Shown: positions 44,500 to 54,364, counted from the stretch's first letter. The stretch: DNA of 64,000 nt from Lewinellaceae bacterium (GCA_020636355.1 JACJYB010000007.1:62001-126000); one strand, 5' to 3'. Translations and numbers: made by a program. The notes: generated by a model not told the origin, from the letters alone.

Positions 44500-44513
44500 T
44501 TTCGGAAAATAAC

Positions 44514-44521
44514 TAGCTTTG
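44514..44521 (+). promoter_or_regulatory. Putative promoter -7 box of the flippase gene
   Basis: TAGCTTTG matches TAnnTTTG, 25 bases before the ATG at 44547. No good TTG element lies at the -33 distance. It would allow the polysaccharide genes to be transcribed apart from bshA. Confidence 0.4.
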
Positions 44522-44546
44522 GATCTTATTTCATTCCCTTCAGGGC

Positions 44547-45992
44547 ATGCAATCAGGTTATCTCCGGCATATCTTCTTTCTGATCACCATCAACCTGATC
44601 GTCAAACCATTTTATGTTTTGTTTATCGATCGCGGTGTTCAGAATGAATTGGGGACAGCAACCTACGGTTTGTTTTTTGCGCTATTCAATCTTTCTTACC
44701 TGCTTTATATCCTTTCCGATCTGGGTATTTACCAGTATCATACCCGCCAGGCAGCTCAATGGACGACGCATCAACCATTGCAGACAGCCAGGATTGCAGG
44801 TGCAAAGCTATGGCTGACCGGCTTTTATCTGATTAGTCTGCTACTCCTGGCCTGGTTTCTGGGCTATCGGCAAGTACTGGTTTTAGTAATTCTCCTTGGG
44901 ATCTATCAGGCAGTCGTATCCTGGGTGTTTTTTATAAGGTCATTATTGAATGGCAATGGCTTATACCGGCAGGATGCCTGGACTTCGGTGATGGACCGGA
45001 GCACCCTGATCCTGCTGATTGGGATGATATTATTGGTCCCGGCCTGGCGCAGTCATTTCTCCCTGACTCAATTTGTGGTGCTGCTCATTTTGGCGATGAC
45101 CGTAACCTTATTAACGGGATTGCTTTATCTCAGGAAGCATGCAATCATCCTTCGGATCACACCCGGAAAAGCAAAAGATGTATGGAAGGTAGTGCGGGAG
45201 ACTATGCCGTTTGCCTTAACGGTAATCCTGATGACACTGTATACCCGGATCGATGGCATTATGCTCGAAAGGCTGGCTACGGAGGGCGCCTATCAGGCGG
45301 GGGTTTACGCTGCTTCCTACCGGCTTTTAGATGCTGCAAACATGATCGCCTATCTGGTAGCCACCCTGCTCTTACCCATGTATAGCCGGCATTTGGAGGC
45401 TCGTCAGGAAGTATATCCCCTTTACCGGGATGCTTTTAAAATGCTATGGGTAATAAGCGGTATTACCAGCGTGGCCGCGGTCTTTTTCTCCGGACCGATT
45501 ATGCAGCTGCTCTATCATGAAGCGAATGAGCAATGGTCCCGGGTATTCACCTGGCTCATGCCTTGTTTTATATCCGGCAGCATTATTTACGTCGCCGGGA
45601 CCTTGATTACCGCGTCGGGTGATCTAAAAGCGATGAATTGGGCAGCTGGCATATCCATCGGGATCAATGTTCTGCTCAATGCTATCCTGATCCCGTATTA
45701 TCAGGCATGGGGAGCGGTTGTAGCGACCCTTATCACGCAAAGTCTGATGGCCGGAGCGCTGATCTATATTACACAGTCTAGGTACCACCTGCCGCAGGCT
45801 CGTTTGTGGACCGGTGCCATTTTCAGCCTGGCAGCCTGGGTGGGTATCGCCTGGCTAGCTCGTTTTTTACCGTTATCCTGGCCGGTACAATTCGCTTGTT
45901 TCGGGTTTGCCTCCGTGTTGTTTGGTGGAGTGATCGGTTGGATACCGGTAAAATCATGGTGGGATGAAATACGCGACCGCCGTTCGATCTAA
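44547..45992 (+). CDS. Polysaccharide flippase (Wzx/MOP superfamily)
   Basis: A 481-residue integral membrane protein with about 12 to 14 spans. Features of the MOP exporters: an N-terminal stretch with KPFYVLFIDRGVQNELGTATYG, and repeated blocks such as TLYTRIDGIMLERLATEGAYQAG and ASGDLKAMNWAAGISIGIN. It should move lipid-linked oligosaccharides across the inner membrane. It lies between bshA and the chain-length and ligase-like genes, so it belongs to a small envelope polysaccharide group, though no glycosyltransferases for a repeat unit are found here. Confidence 0.85.
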   Translation: MQSGYLRHIFFLITINLIVKPFYVLFIDRGVQNELGTATYGLFFALFNLSYLLYILSDLGIYQYHTRQAAQWTTHQPLQTARIAGAKLWLTGFYLISLLLLAWFLGYRQVLVLVILLGIYQAVVSWVFFIRSLLNGNGLYRQDAWTSVMDRSTLILLIGMILLVPAWRSHFSLTQFVVLLILAMTVTLLTGLLYLRKHAIILRITPGKAKDVWKVVRETMPFALTVILMTLYTRIDGIMLERLATEGAYQAGVYAASYRLLDAANMIAYLVATLLLPMYSRHLEARQEVYPLYRDAFKMLWVISGITSVAAVFFSGPIMQLLYHEANEQWSRVFTWLMPCFISGSIIYVAGTLITASGDLKAMNWAAGISIGINVLLNAILIPYYQAWGAVVATLITQSLMAGALIYITQSRYHLPQARLWTGAIFSLAAWVGIAWLARFLPLSWPVQFACFGFASVLFGGVIGWIPVKSWWDEIRDRRSI

Positions 45993-46062
45993 AGAAACCA
46001 TCCAAGCATATTGCATAAAGTACCCGGGCGGCATGATATGCACCATTATGGTCCAATTTCCC

Positions 46063-46070
46063 TATTTTTG
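46063..46070 (+). promoter_or_regulatory. Putative promoter -7 box of the chain-length gene
   Basis: TATTTTTG matches TAnnTTTG exactly, 16 bases before the ATG at 46087. No clear -33 element at the expected distance, so support is partial. Confidence 0.4.
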
Positions 46071-46086
46071 GGCACGAATTTGAAAA

Positions 46087-47175
46087 ATGGCAATAGAGCA
46101 AGATCCAATGTTGATACCTCTGGGTAAGTTGCTATGGCAAAAAAAGCGATTGATTATCCTGCTTACCGTTCTCGCGGGGGCAGGTAGCGTGGTCATTTCA
46201 CTTTTATTGCCCAACTATTACAAAGCAAGCACTACATTTTATGTTGCCAGTACCGATGTGACCCAGCCCTATAAACTATTTGGAGCTTCAGAGATCAGTT
46301 ATTTCGGCAAACCCGAAGATATCGACCGGGTACTCACATTTGCTAATTCCTATCAACTCGTTGATCAGCTGATCGATACTTTCCAGCTATTTGATCATTA
46401 TGAGATCAACCCGGCCCAACCGAAAGCCAGATTTAAAGTACGTAAGACATTTCTGAAGCATTATGAAGTCCTGAAGAACAAGTTTAATGCCATAGAACTC
46501 AGCTTTGAAGACAAGGATCGCGAGTTCGCAGCGCAGGTTGCTAATGTTGCCCGGGACTTGATTGACGGATTAAGCCGCCGGATGACCGAAGAAAATCTTG
46601 AGCAGCAAGCACAGATCGTCCGCAACACCATTAGTGAAAAAAATAGCGAACTAGTGCTCCTTAATGACTCGCTAGCTAAATTGAGGGAAGAATTCGGAAT
46701 CTATAATACCCTTTCACAATCAGAAGCGCTCACCAGTGAATTGACCACGGCATCCAGCCTTCTGGCCAAGGAAAACGCGCGGGTAAAGATCATGGAGAAA
46801 TCACAGGGCATCAAAAAAGACTCCCTCTCCCTGGCAAAAGCCCTGGTTGCTGGGTATCAGGCCCAGGTGCAGGAATTGAATGCGCAAATTAGTCGTTTCA
46901 ACAATGGCGTATCCCGCACAATGGCGATGGATGATTACGTGGAAAAAGTGCAAAATCAACTGGGCTACGACCGGATTCGACTGGAACAGATCCAATCGGT
47001 TCTTACTGCTCAGTCACCGGGGATTTACGTTGTGGAACATGCTGAGACGCCACTGGAGAAATCAAAACCGAAACGATCGGTTCTGGTTATTGCCGCAACC
47101 ATGCTTACCTTTTTGCTGGCTTCACTCGGCACCGTCGTTCATCATCAATTGAAAGTCTATCTGAAGGAATTATGA
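46087..47175 (+). CDS. Wzz-type polysaccharide chain-length determinant protein
   Basis: A 362-residue protein with the polysaccharide co-polymerase layout: a transmembrane segment near the N-terminus (LIILLTVLAGAGSVVISLLL, about 22-41), a long periplasmic part with coiled-coil character (about 170-310, ending in LGYDRIRLEQIQSV), and a second transmembrane segment near the C-terminus (SVLVIAATMLTFLLASLGTV, about 330-350). There is no kinase domain. It should set polymer length for the polymerase encoded next; its stop overlaps that gene's ATG by 4 bases (ATGA). Confidence 0.86.
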   Translation: MAIEQDPMLIPLGKLLWQKKRLIILLTVLAGAGSVVISLLLPNYYKASTTFYVASTDVTQPYKLFGASEISYFGKPEDIDRVLTFANSYQLVDQLIDTFQLFDHYEINPAQPKARFKVRKTFLKHYEVLKNKFNAIELSFEDKDREFAAQVANVARDLIDGLSRRMTEENLEQQAQIVRNTISEKNSELVLLNDSLAKLREEFGIYNTLSQSEALTSELTTASSLLAKENARVKIMEKSQGIKKDSLSLAKALVAGYQAQVQELNAQISRFNNGVSRTMAMDDYVEKVQNQLGYDRIRLEQIQSVLTAQSPGIYVVEHAETPLEKSKPKRSVLVIAATMLTFLLASLGTVVHHQLKVYLKEL

Positions 47176-48605
47176 ACCCATCGGCTACACTGGACCGGTG
47201 GCTGATCGCCTTTGGGGTATTATTGGTCCTTTGCGCCTGGACAGCTATTTACCTTAACCTGTGGTACATCTGGATTATCCCCGGACTGATCTTAGCGAGC
47301 GCCATCGCCCTGGTGCGCTATGATTTTTATTATTACCTGCTTTTCGCACTTATACCTTTTTCCGTTGAAGTAGTATTTCCCAACGGACTGGGAACCGACC
47401 TCCCCACCGAGCCGGTGATGATTTTATTATCCGGCCTGTTTATCTTGGTTGTGCTTCAAAATCCCAGGACGCTGAGCGGTCCATTTTTCCGTCACCCGAT
47501 AACCATCTTGCTGTTATTGCACCTGGTTTGGATCTTCTACACGACCATTACCAGTCAACACATCATGACGTCAGTGAAGTTTTTCCTGGCCAAATCCTGG
47601 TACATTCTGGCTTTTTATGCGTTCACCGGACTGCTGTTTGCACCGGCACAATGGCAAAAGACGATCCGGTGGCTCAGCTTATCCCTACTTGCCGTCGTCA
47701 CCCTGGTCATGGTTCGCCATGCAGTTACCGGATTTGCATTTAACCGCATCAACAATGTTGTCGGACCCTTTTTCCGGAACCATGTCAATTACGGATCGCT
47801 GGTTTGTTTATCAATCCCCCTTGTAGCCGGATTGGCATGGCTATCGCCGAAAGGCTGGAAGCGGGTTTTTTGGCTGGCTGGTACGCTGCTTTTAATTGCC
47901 GCTATGTATTTATCCTACACGCGTGCAACCTATGTTGCATTAATGGGTGGGATTGGAGGAGGACTGATTATCTATCTTAAGCAGGTAAAGACCGCTTTAT
48001 TGCTGGGTTCTGTCTTAGGAATTCTTGGAATATTCTGGATGCTGGATGAGAACCGCTACCTGGATTATGCACCGGATTACGATAAAACGGTTACCTATTA
48101 TGAATTCGAGACCTTGCTGGATGCAACAGCAAAAGGCCAGGATATTTCCACCATGGAAAGGGTATATCGATGGGTAGCGGGAATGCATATGATCAAAGAC
48201 CGTCCGTTATTAGGTTTTGGACCGGGCAATTTCTTCAATTATTACAAATCTTATACCGTCAGCAGCTTCCGCACCTATGTATCAGATAACCCTGAAAAAT
48301 CAGGAATTCATTGTTATTACCTGATGACTACCGTAGAGCAGGGTCTACCCGGAATAGTCATTTTTCTGATACTTTGTTTCTATTTTCTGTATGCCTCCGA
48401 GCGGGCATTTCATCTTTATGCGAAGGAGGAGAAAATAATTGTAATGGCAAATGCCATTATGATGATCCACATATTAATCATCTTGCTGCTCAATGACATG
48501 GTTGAGACCGATAAAGTCGGACCGTTTTTCTTTTTTGGGCTAGCCGTTCTTGCGGCTATTGAAGCCAGGCATCAGCCGGCGGCCAATGAATTACCCGGCA
48601 GATAG
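47172..48605 (+). CDS. O-antigen ligase/polymerase-like membrane protein
   Basis: A 477-residue protein with about 11 to 12 membrane spans and a large periplasmic loop (about 300-370) containing DRPLLGFGPGNFFNYYKSYT, typical of the O-antigen ligase/Wzy (Wzy_C) superfamily, with ERVYRWVAGMHMIKDRP before it. Such proteins join or ligate polysaccharide chains on the periplasmic face. It is cotranslated with the chain-length protein. Its last 34 bases overlap the 3' end of the convergent phosphoesterase gene. Confidence 0.85.
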   Translation: MNPSATLDRWLIAFGVLLVLCAWTAIYLNLWYIWIIPGLILASAIALVRYDFYYYLLFALIPFSVEVVFPNGLGTDLPTEPVMILLSGLFILVVLQNPRTLSGPFFRHPITILLLLHLVWIFYTTITSQHIMTSVKFFLAKSWYILAFYAFTGLLFAPAQWQKTIRWLSLSLLAVVTLVMVRHAVTGFAFNRINNVVGPFFRNHVNYGSLVCLSIPLVAGLAWLSPKGWKRVFWLAGTLLLIAAMYLSYTRATYVALMGGIGGGLIIYLKQVKTALLLGSVLGILGIFWMLDENRYLDYAPDYDKTVTYYEFETLLDATAKGQDISTMERVYRWVAGMHMIKDRPLLGFGPGNFFNYYKSYTVSSFRTYVSDNPEKSGIHCYYLMTTVEQGLPGIVIFLILCFYFLYASERAFHLYAKEEKIIVMANAIMMIHILIILLLNDMVETDKVGPFFFFGLAVLAAIEARHQPAANELPGR

Positions 48606-49324
48606 GTCACCCAGGTACGGATCTGATCCTCTAACACATCTATGGTGCGAAAGGCTATCCGGTAGTGTTCGATGCGAAATTCCACGGTAAGGGGATCAAT
48701 CTGGAAAAAACAGGATGGGACGATGTGGATGTGGACATTTCCCCGGTGTACGATCCGCTCGCCATGATAATGTCCACAGAATACGTAGACGGGGTACGAA
48801 CAGTTTTGCACCAAAGCATCGAAAGTTTCAGATTGTTGAAACGCGTATTTTTCATCCATATGGGGCACGCCCATCGTGTAAGGCGGGTAGTGAGTAAAAA
48901 GGATCACCGGTCCGCGGGTGGCTTTCAATTGTTCCTCCAGCCATTTAAATTGGAGATCCGACATCTTTCCTATCGCACTGTCCAGGAAGAGCAAATCAGT
49001 ACCGAGATGTTCGACCCGGTAAAATAATTCCTGATCATGCAGGGGAAAAGGTGGTTTAAAAGCCTGGTGCAGAAAAGGCATGTAGTCGTGATTCCCGCCA
49101 ATGTGATAGACAGGTTGCCGGATCGTATCAAGTTGTTCCGCGATCCAGGTATAAATTTCCGCATGCGGTTCTTTAAAACAATAGTCACCGGTTATGGCTA
49201 AAAGATCAAATTCCAGGCTGCTGACATGTTCCAGGATATCCAGGAAATTTGCACGAACATCAACCCCGAAAGTATCAATACCTGCTGGTGCAATATGGAT
49301 GTCACTGATCTGTATGATACGCAT
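48572..49324 (-). CDS. Calcineurin-like metallophosphoesterase
   Basis: A 250-residue cytoplasmic protein with the complete dinuclear metal site: ISDIHI (6-11), ITGDY (44-48), GGNHDY (75-80), FTHYPP (about 142-147) and FCGHYHGE (about 184-191). This is the layout of class III cyclic-nucleotide phosphodiesterase and DNA-repair-exonuclease-like phosphoesterases (Icc-like); the natural substrate is unknown. The upstream gap 49325-49561 has no supported gene and only weak promoter-like AT-rich stretches. It converges on the ligase-like gene with a 34-base overlap. Confidence 0.88.
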   Translation of the reverse strand: MRIIQISDIHIAPAGIDTFGVDVRANFLDILEHVSSLEFDLLAITGDYCFKEPHAEIYTWIAEQLDTIRQPVYHIGGNHDYMPFLHQAFKPPFPLHDQELFYRVEHLGTDLLFLDSAIGKMSDLQFKWLEEQLKATRGPVILFTHYPPYTMGVPHMDEKYAFQQSETFDALVQNCSYPVYVFCGHYHGERIVHRGNVHIHIVPSCFFQIDPLTVEFRIEHYRIAFRTIDVLEDQIRTWVTYLPGNSLAAG

Positions 49325-49561
49325 AGAAGTAAATTCTTAAGTTCAATAATCCGGAAATTTGCGGTTGGAACCCCGAATATAACCGAATTATCGCATTACA
49401 ATTCGTCGCGTGGTGCTGGATTGAAAGAATAGCATAGACTGGGGAGAACATGAGGAAATACGGGGATATCAGCCGACAAATCGATGAAATGCAACAACTT
49501 TTCTATCTTTCGTAGCGTATTGCAATAGGATCGGAAATTCACCATTTAAAAAAAGACTAAA

Positions 49562-52411
49562 ATGAAACGGTTTCATTCGATTTTTACTTTACTAATTGCG
49601 CTTTTACTTACTACGAATGCCTGTCAAAATATGGATAAGAAAAACACGACGGAGTTTAAAATAGACTTTCAAAAATATCAGCTGGAAAATGGGTTGCAGG
49701 TGGTTCTGCATGAAGACCATTCGGACCCCATCGTTTCCGTGGCGATCCTGTTCCACGTAGGATCCAACCGGGAAGTACCGGGAAGAACCGGCTTCGCCCA
49801 TTTTTTTGAACACATGTTGTTTCAGAATTCCGAAAATGTCGGAAAAGGAAATTTCTTTCGCAAAATAGAGGAGCTTGGCGGAACGCTCAATGGCGGTACC
49901 TGGCAAGATGGTACCATTTATTACGAAGTATTCCCCAAAGATGCGTTGGAAAAGGTATTGTGGATGGAAAGCGACCGGATGGGTTACATGATCAATACGG
50001 TCACGGTACCGGTATTGGAGAATGAAAAGCAGGTCGTAAAAAATGAAAAACGGCAGCGGGTAGATAATCAACCCTACGGGCACACCAGCTATGTCATTGA
50101 TAAAGCACTTTATCCGGAAGGCCACCCGTATAACTGGCAGGTGATCGGCAGTCTGGAAGATTTGGAAGCCGCGACCATCGATGATGTGAAGACCTTTTAC
50201 GGCACCTACTACGGACCAAACAATGCCACCGTGGTACTCGCGGGTGATATTACACCGGAAGAGGTAAAACCATTGATTGAAAAATATTTTGGAGAGATCC
50301 AGGCCAAACCGGATGTTCCTACCATCAAACCACAGCCAGGACAGGTCACGGAAAATATCCGGCTGGTCCATGAAGACAACTTCGCTAAATTGCCCGAGCT
50401 GACCATGGTCTTTCCTTCCGTAGAGGACGGGCATCCGGATTCCTATGCCCTGGACTACCTGGGGGCCATTCTTTCCGATGGTAAGAGGGCTCCGTTGTAT
50501 AAGGAAATCGTCGAAGAGAAAAAGTTAGCTCCGCGGGTAGGAGCCTATAATAGTACCGGCGAGATTGCCGGTAAATTTATGATCCGGATCCGGGCAAACG
50601 AGAATACCGATCTGGATAGCGTCTACCAGGGAGTGATGAACGCGTTCCAGCAATTTGAACAAAATGGAATCGACGACCGGGATATGGAACGCATTAAAAA
50701 CTCGCAGGAGATTGCCTTCTACGACGGTATCTCCAGCGTTCTGTCGAAGTCATTCCAGTTGGCACAATTCAATACTTTCCGGGGCGATCCGGGGTTATTG
50801 GAACAGGAAATCCAGAAAATCCTGGGCGTGACCAAAGAGGATATTACCCGGGTCTATAATCAATATCTGAAGAATAAGCCCTTTATCGCGACCAGCTTCG
50901 TACCTAAAGGACAACTGGACCTCGCCCTGGCAAATTCTCAAACCGCTGAAGTGGTGGAAGAACCCATCGTGGAAGGGGCGGAAAACGCACCTATGGCGGA
51001 GGATGAAGTTGCTTTTGACAAAACGCCTTCGCAATTTGACCGTAGCATCGAACCGGAATTAGGCGCTTCACCCGATTTTACAGTTCCTAACATTTGGAAT
51101 GAGGAAATGCCGGATGGTCTTTTGGTCTACGGCATCGAAAATACCGAGTTGCCCCTGGTAGAATTTAGCCTTAGGATTAAGGGCGGAATGTTATTGGACG
51201 ACCCGAACAAAATTGGAGTAGCCAATCTGATGACCGATATCATGATGGAAGGCACTCAGAATAAAACGCCGGAAGAATTGCAGGATGCCATTGGTTTATT
51301 AGGGTCCAACATCAGCATGTACACCAATTCGGAATACATCGAACTCTCCGGAAATTCATTGACGCGCAATTTTGATCAGACTATGGCCCTGGTGCAGGAA
51401 ATTCTGCTCCAGCCTCGCTGGGATGAGAAAGAATTTGAACGGTTAAAACAAAAGACCATCACCGATATCCAGCAGCGGAGCGCACAACCGAATGCCATCG
51501 CATCCAATGTATTTAACAAATTGGTTTACGGACCCAACCATATTTTATCCAATTCATCGCTTGGGACAGAAGCAACCGTTGCATCGATTACGTTGGATGA
51601 CCTGAAAACCTTTTATGCCAACTATTTTGCGCCGAACATTTCGACCATGCACATTGCCGGATCGGTAACACGTGACGAGGTGAAGAAAGCGCTGGCCGGG
51701 ATGGTAAGCAACTGGAATGAAAAAGAGGTAGCTGTTCCCGAATATACGGCACAATCGGCACCGGACCATCCAAGTCTGTATTTCGTGGATGTGCCTAACT
51801 CCAAACAATCGGTGGTATCCGTCGGAACCATTGCCATGAAGGCCAGCAACGATGATTATTTCATGGCCGATCTGGTCAATTATAAGTTGGGTGGCAGCTT
51901 TAACAGCCAATTGAATATGACCCTTCGCGAAGAAAAAGGCTATACCTATGGCGCGCGGTCACAATTTACCCGGAGACAAAACGAAGGTGCTTTTATAGCC
52001 AATAGCAGTGTGCGGAGTAATGTGACGAAAGAGTCGGTGGACATCTTTAAGGATATTATTGATAACTACGGGCAAAATTTCTCACAGGAAGACCTGGATA
52101 AAACCAAGCAGACCTATTCAAAGAGCAATGCACGCGCATTTGAGACACTTGCTCAGAAAATGAATATGCTTGAAAACATCAGTACGTTCGATCTGCCCTC
52201 CGACTATGTGGTTCGGCAGCAGGAAAAAATGAAAGCGCTGACCTTGCCGGAAGCGCAGGGATTGATCAAAAAATACATTGATCCGAATAAAATGGTCTAT
52301 GTGATTATCGGAGATGCGGCAACACAGATGGACCGGTTAAATGCATGTGGACTGGGACAACCGATCCAACTGGATCGTGATGCAGTACCCGTATCCCAGG
52401 TACTCAACTAA
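49562..52411 (+). CDS. M16 family zinc metallopeptidase lipoprotein, two-unit
   Basis: A 949-residue exported protein. The signal peptide ends in LLTTNAC (lipid-anchoring Cys21). The first unit (about 35-450) holds the zinc motif HFFEH (H80, E83, H84) and ENEKQVVKNEKRQR with the third ligand. A second unit (about 515-940) has the same fold but lacks the motif (GVANLMTDIMMEG where HxxEH would be), the usual active/inactive pairing of M16 enzymes. It degrades small peptides in the periplasm or at the outer membrane. The segment 460-500 is an acidic Ala/Glu-rich linker. A terminator lies 22 bases after its stop. Confidence 0.93.
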   Translation: MKRFHSIFTLLIALLLTTNACQNMDKKNTTEFKIDFQKYQLENGLQVVLHEDHSDPIVSVAILFHVGSNREVPGRTGFAHFFEHMLFQNSENVGKGNFFRKIEELGGTLNGGTWQDGTIYYEVFPKDALEKVLWMESDRMGYMINTVTVPVLENEKQVVKNEKRQRVDNQPYGHTSYVIDKALYPEGHPYNWQVIGSLEDLEAATIDDVKTFYGTYYGPNNATVVLAGDITPEEVKPLIEKYFGEIQAKPDVPTIKPQPGQVTENIRLVHEDNFAKLPELTMVFPSVEDGHPDSYALDYLGAILSDGKRAPLYKEIVEEKKLAPRVGAYNSTGEIAGKFMIRIRANENTDLDSVYQGVMNAFQQFEQNGIDDRDMERIKNSQEIAFYDGISSVLSKSFQLAQFNTFRGDPGLLEQEIQKILGVTKEDITRVYNQYLKNKPFIATSFVPKGQLDLALANSQTAEVVEEPIVEGAENAPMAEDEVAFDKTPSQFDRSIEPELGASPDFTVPNIWNEEMPDGLLVYGIENTELPLVEFSLRIKGGMLLDDPNKIGVANLMTDIMMEGTQNKTPEELQDAIGLLGSNISMYTNSEYIELSGNSLTRNFDQTMALVQEILLQPRWDEKEFERLKQKTITDIQQRSAQPNAIASNVFNKLVYGPNHILSNSSLGTEATVASITLDDLKTFYANYFAPNISTMHIAGSVTRDEVKKALAGMVSNWNEKEVAVPEYTAQSAPDHPSLYFVDVPNSKQSVVSVGTIAMKASNDDYFMADLVNYKLGGSFNSQLNMTLREEKGYTYGARSQFTRRQNEGAFIANSSVRSNVTKESVDIFKDIIDNYGQNFSQEDLDKTKQTYSKSNARAFETLAQKMNMLENISTFDLPSDYVVRQQEKMKALTLPEAQGLIKKYIDPNKMVYVIIGDAATQMDRLNACGLGQPIQLDRDAVPVSQVLN

Positions 52412-52433
52412 AGAGCAGAAAATATATTGGAAA

Positions 52434-52466
52434 GGCGTGATTGCAACCGGTAATCACGCCTTTTTT
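52434..52466 (+). terminator. Rho-independent terminator after the M16 peptidase gene
   Basis: GGCGTGATT, a 9-base loop, AATCACGCC, then six T: a perfect 9-bp stem (12 with the flanking A/T pairs). It stands between the convergent stops of the M16 gene (52411) and the class V aminotransferase gene (52478). AAA before the stem makes it weakly bidirectional. Confidence 0.9.
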
Positions 52467-52477
52467 GTTATTTTTTT

Positions 52478-53686
52478 TCAGCAGATTTCCGCCAGGACTG
52501 CCAGTGTGCGATGGATATCTTCAGGTTCTGTATACATGGATATGCCCATGCGGGTGACGCCGCCCCTTTCGAGCAAACCAAGAACCTCGGCGGCACGAAT
52601 GGCATAAAAGTGTCCATCCCAGGCGAAAATTCCCTCTTCACCCAGCTTCCTGCACACCATTTCAGCCGTGAGCCGGTTATGGTAGAAAGACAACGTTGGG
52701 GCCCTGAGAGCTACATCCATATCCGGGCCGACCACGGTGACGCCCGGCAAATGAGTCAATCCTTCGTAAAGCTTGCGGGCTAGCTGATATTCGTGAGCCC
52801 GGATACGTTGATAGGCCTGATCAAGGCGATCCCGAAGTGCAGTTCCTTCGCCCCAGGAAGCCATCCAATGAATTGCACCCTGGACTGCTGCAATGGCAGC
52901 ATGGTTAAGTGTTCCGGTTTCGATTCGATAGGGCGCTACCGGATCCTGAGTCCGCAACCGGTCGGTCGGCAATTGACTAAGCAGGCCGGGTTTGGCATAC
53001 AAAATACCGACATGAGGACCGTAAAACTTATAGGCCGAGCATAGTAAGAAGTCACAACCGAGCTGCTGGACGTCAATCAGAAAATGGGGAGCGTAGTGCA
53101 CCGCATCTACCAGTAACCAGGCACCGGACTGGTAGGTTGCTTGCCGGATCAATGCCAGGTCGTTAACGGTTCCGGTAAAGTTGGATGCTCCGCCCACGCA
53201 AACCAGTCTGGTCCGTTCGTTAAGCTTTTGTTTAAAATCATCGTAATCCAGGACACCCTCTGGTTTAACCCGGATTTCACGGACAATTATGCCCTGGTCG
53301 CGCAGGGCCAGCCAAGGACCCCGATTCGCTTCATGATCCAGTTGGGTGATCAGGACTTCATCACCTGGTTTGAAAATCCGGCCAAATGACCGGGCCAGCG
53401 CGAAGGCCAGCGTTGTCATATTTTGACCAAAAGAAATGCATCCTTCGTCAGGAGCATTCAGGAAAGAAGCTACATCCGCACGGGTCTGCTGCATCATTTC
53501 ATCGGTCTCGTGGGCATTGGCAAATTGGCCGTGGGTGTTGGCATTGGACTGATGATAATAGCGGACCATGGTCTCAATGACCTGATCCGGTACCTGAGTT
53601 CCAGCCGGTCCGTCCAGAAAAACCACCGGATGGTTATTCGCACGCTGCTTAAGGGCGGTAAAATGCGTTTTTACTTCCTGTAACAT
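52478..53686 (-). CDS. Cysteine desulfurase-like class V aminotransferase
   Basis: A 402-residue PLP enzyme of the cysteine desulfurase-like group (TIGR01976 type). It shows FLDGPAGTQVPDQV at the start, ITQLDHEANRGPW, VDAVHYAPH with the PLP-binding Asp, and LLCSAYKFYGPHVG with the PLP Lys (about residue 223). No SufS-type C-terminal catalytic Cys loop is obvious, so the substrate may not be cysteine. It starts 6 bases after the AhpD-like gene, so they form one transcript. Confidence 0.86.
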   Translation of the reverse strand: MLQEVKTHFTALKQRANNHPVVFLDGPAGTQVPDQVIETMVRYYHQSNANTHGQFANAHETDEMMQQTRADVASFLNAPDEGCISFGQNMTTLAFALARSFGRIFKPGDEVLITQLDHEANRGPWLALRDQGIIVREIRVKPEGVLDYDDFKQKLNERTRLVCVGGASNFTGTVNDLALIRQATYQSGAWLLVDAVHYAPHFLIDVQQLGCDFLLCSAYKFYGPHVGILYAKPGLLSQLPTDRLRTQDPVAPYRIETGTLNHAAIAAVQGAIHWMASWGEGTALRDRLDQAYQRIRAHEYQLARKLYEGLTHLPGVTVVGPDMDVALRAPTLSFYHNRLTAEMVCRKLGEEGIFAWDGHFYAIRAAEVLGLLERGGVTRMGISMYTEPEDIHRTLAVLAEIC

Positions 53687-53692
53687 GGTAAT

Positions 53693-54289
53693 TTATTTAT
53701 TCAAATGTTTGCCCCCCGTCCATCCGCCCCGCTGCAGAATGCGGGTACCCAAATCTTCTGCCGGTTGCTCCAGGCTAGTAGCCATGGAGTCGTTCCAACG
53801 GTTGAGAAAACCATATAAGCTGACGGCGGCTAACATCTCGACGATTTGTTCTTCCGACCAAAATGCTTTCACCCGCTCCATGATTTCCTGGGTGACACCA
53901 TTGGGAACCTGTCCGGTGGCAAACGCAAAATCGAGCGCTGCTCTTTCTGCCGGCGTATATAAGGGACTGGACTGATATTCCCAGATGGCGGCAACCTTTT
54001 CGGCAGGAATATCATGAATCTGAGCCGCAATCAATGAGTGGGCTTCACAATACTGGCATCCGGCTGCCCGACTGGCTAAATGGGCCAGCAGGCGCTTAAA
54101 ACCCGGGTGCACCGTACCGTTGGGATCCATGACCGCTTCCGTCAAAACACCAAAGCCCCGGACGATCTCCGGCTTTCGCTGCATCGTAAGAAGACTATTG
54201 GGTACAAAACCCAGGATACGCTCGAAAATGGCGAAATCCTCAGCAAGGTCCGGAGTGTGATCCGCAGATAATGGTTTTAGAAAGGCCAT
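53693..54289 (-). CDS. Carboxymuconolactone decarboxylase/AhpD-like protein
   Basis: A 198-residue all-alpha protein with the redox motif ASRAAGCQYCEAHSLIAA (CxxC followed by His), typical of AhpD-type peroxidase partners. The ATG 54289 start gives MAFLKPLSADHTP; an upstream TTG or similar start at 54334 is less likely. It is followed after 6 bases by the class V aminotransferase gene. A peroxide-detoxifying or alkylhydroperoxidase role is inferred from the family. Close matches annotated 'peroxidase-related enzyme' share this layout. Confidence 0.86.
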   Translation of the reverse strand: MAFLKPLSADHTPDLAEDFAIFERILGFVPNSLLTMQRKPEIVRGFGVLTEAVMDPNGTVHPGFKRLLAHLASRAAGCQYCEAHSLIAAQIHDIPAEKVAAIWEYQSSPLYTPAERAALDFAFATGQVPNGVTQEIMERVKAFWSEEQIVEMLAAVSLYGFLNRWNDSMATSLEQPAEDLGTRILQRGGWTGGKHLNK

Positions 54290-54364
54290 GAATTGTAAAG
54301 TTTGATGCTTGAAGTAAAGGTAGGAAAACAACAAGGAATGACTCCGGGTGTTTCGACGACCTGA

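Noticed and set aside
49451..49516. A 21-codon open frame (MRKYGDISRQIDEMQQ...) in the gap before the M16 gene
   Set aside because: Too short, no promoter or conserved feature seen; likely chance.
49604..50434. Long minus-strand open frame opposite the M16 peptidase gene
   Set aside because: Its translation shows no domain and the plus-strand peptidase is unambiguous.
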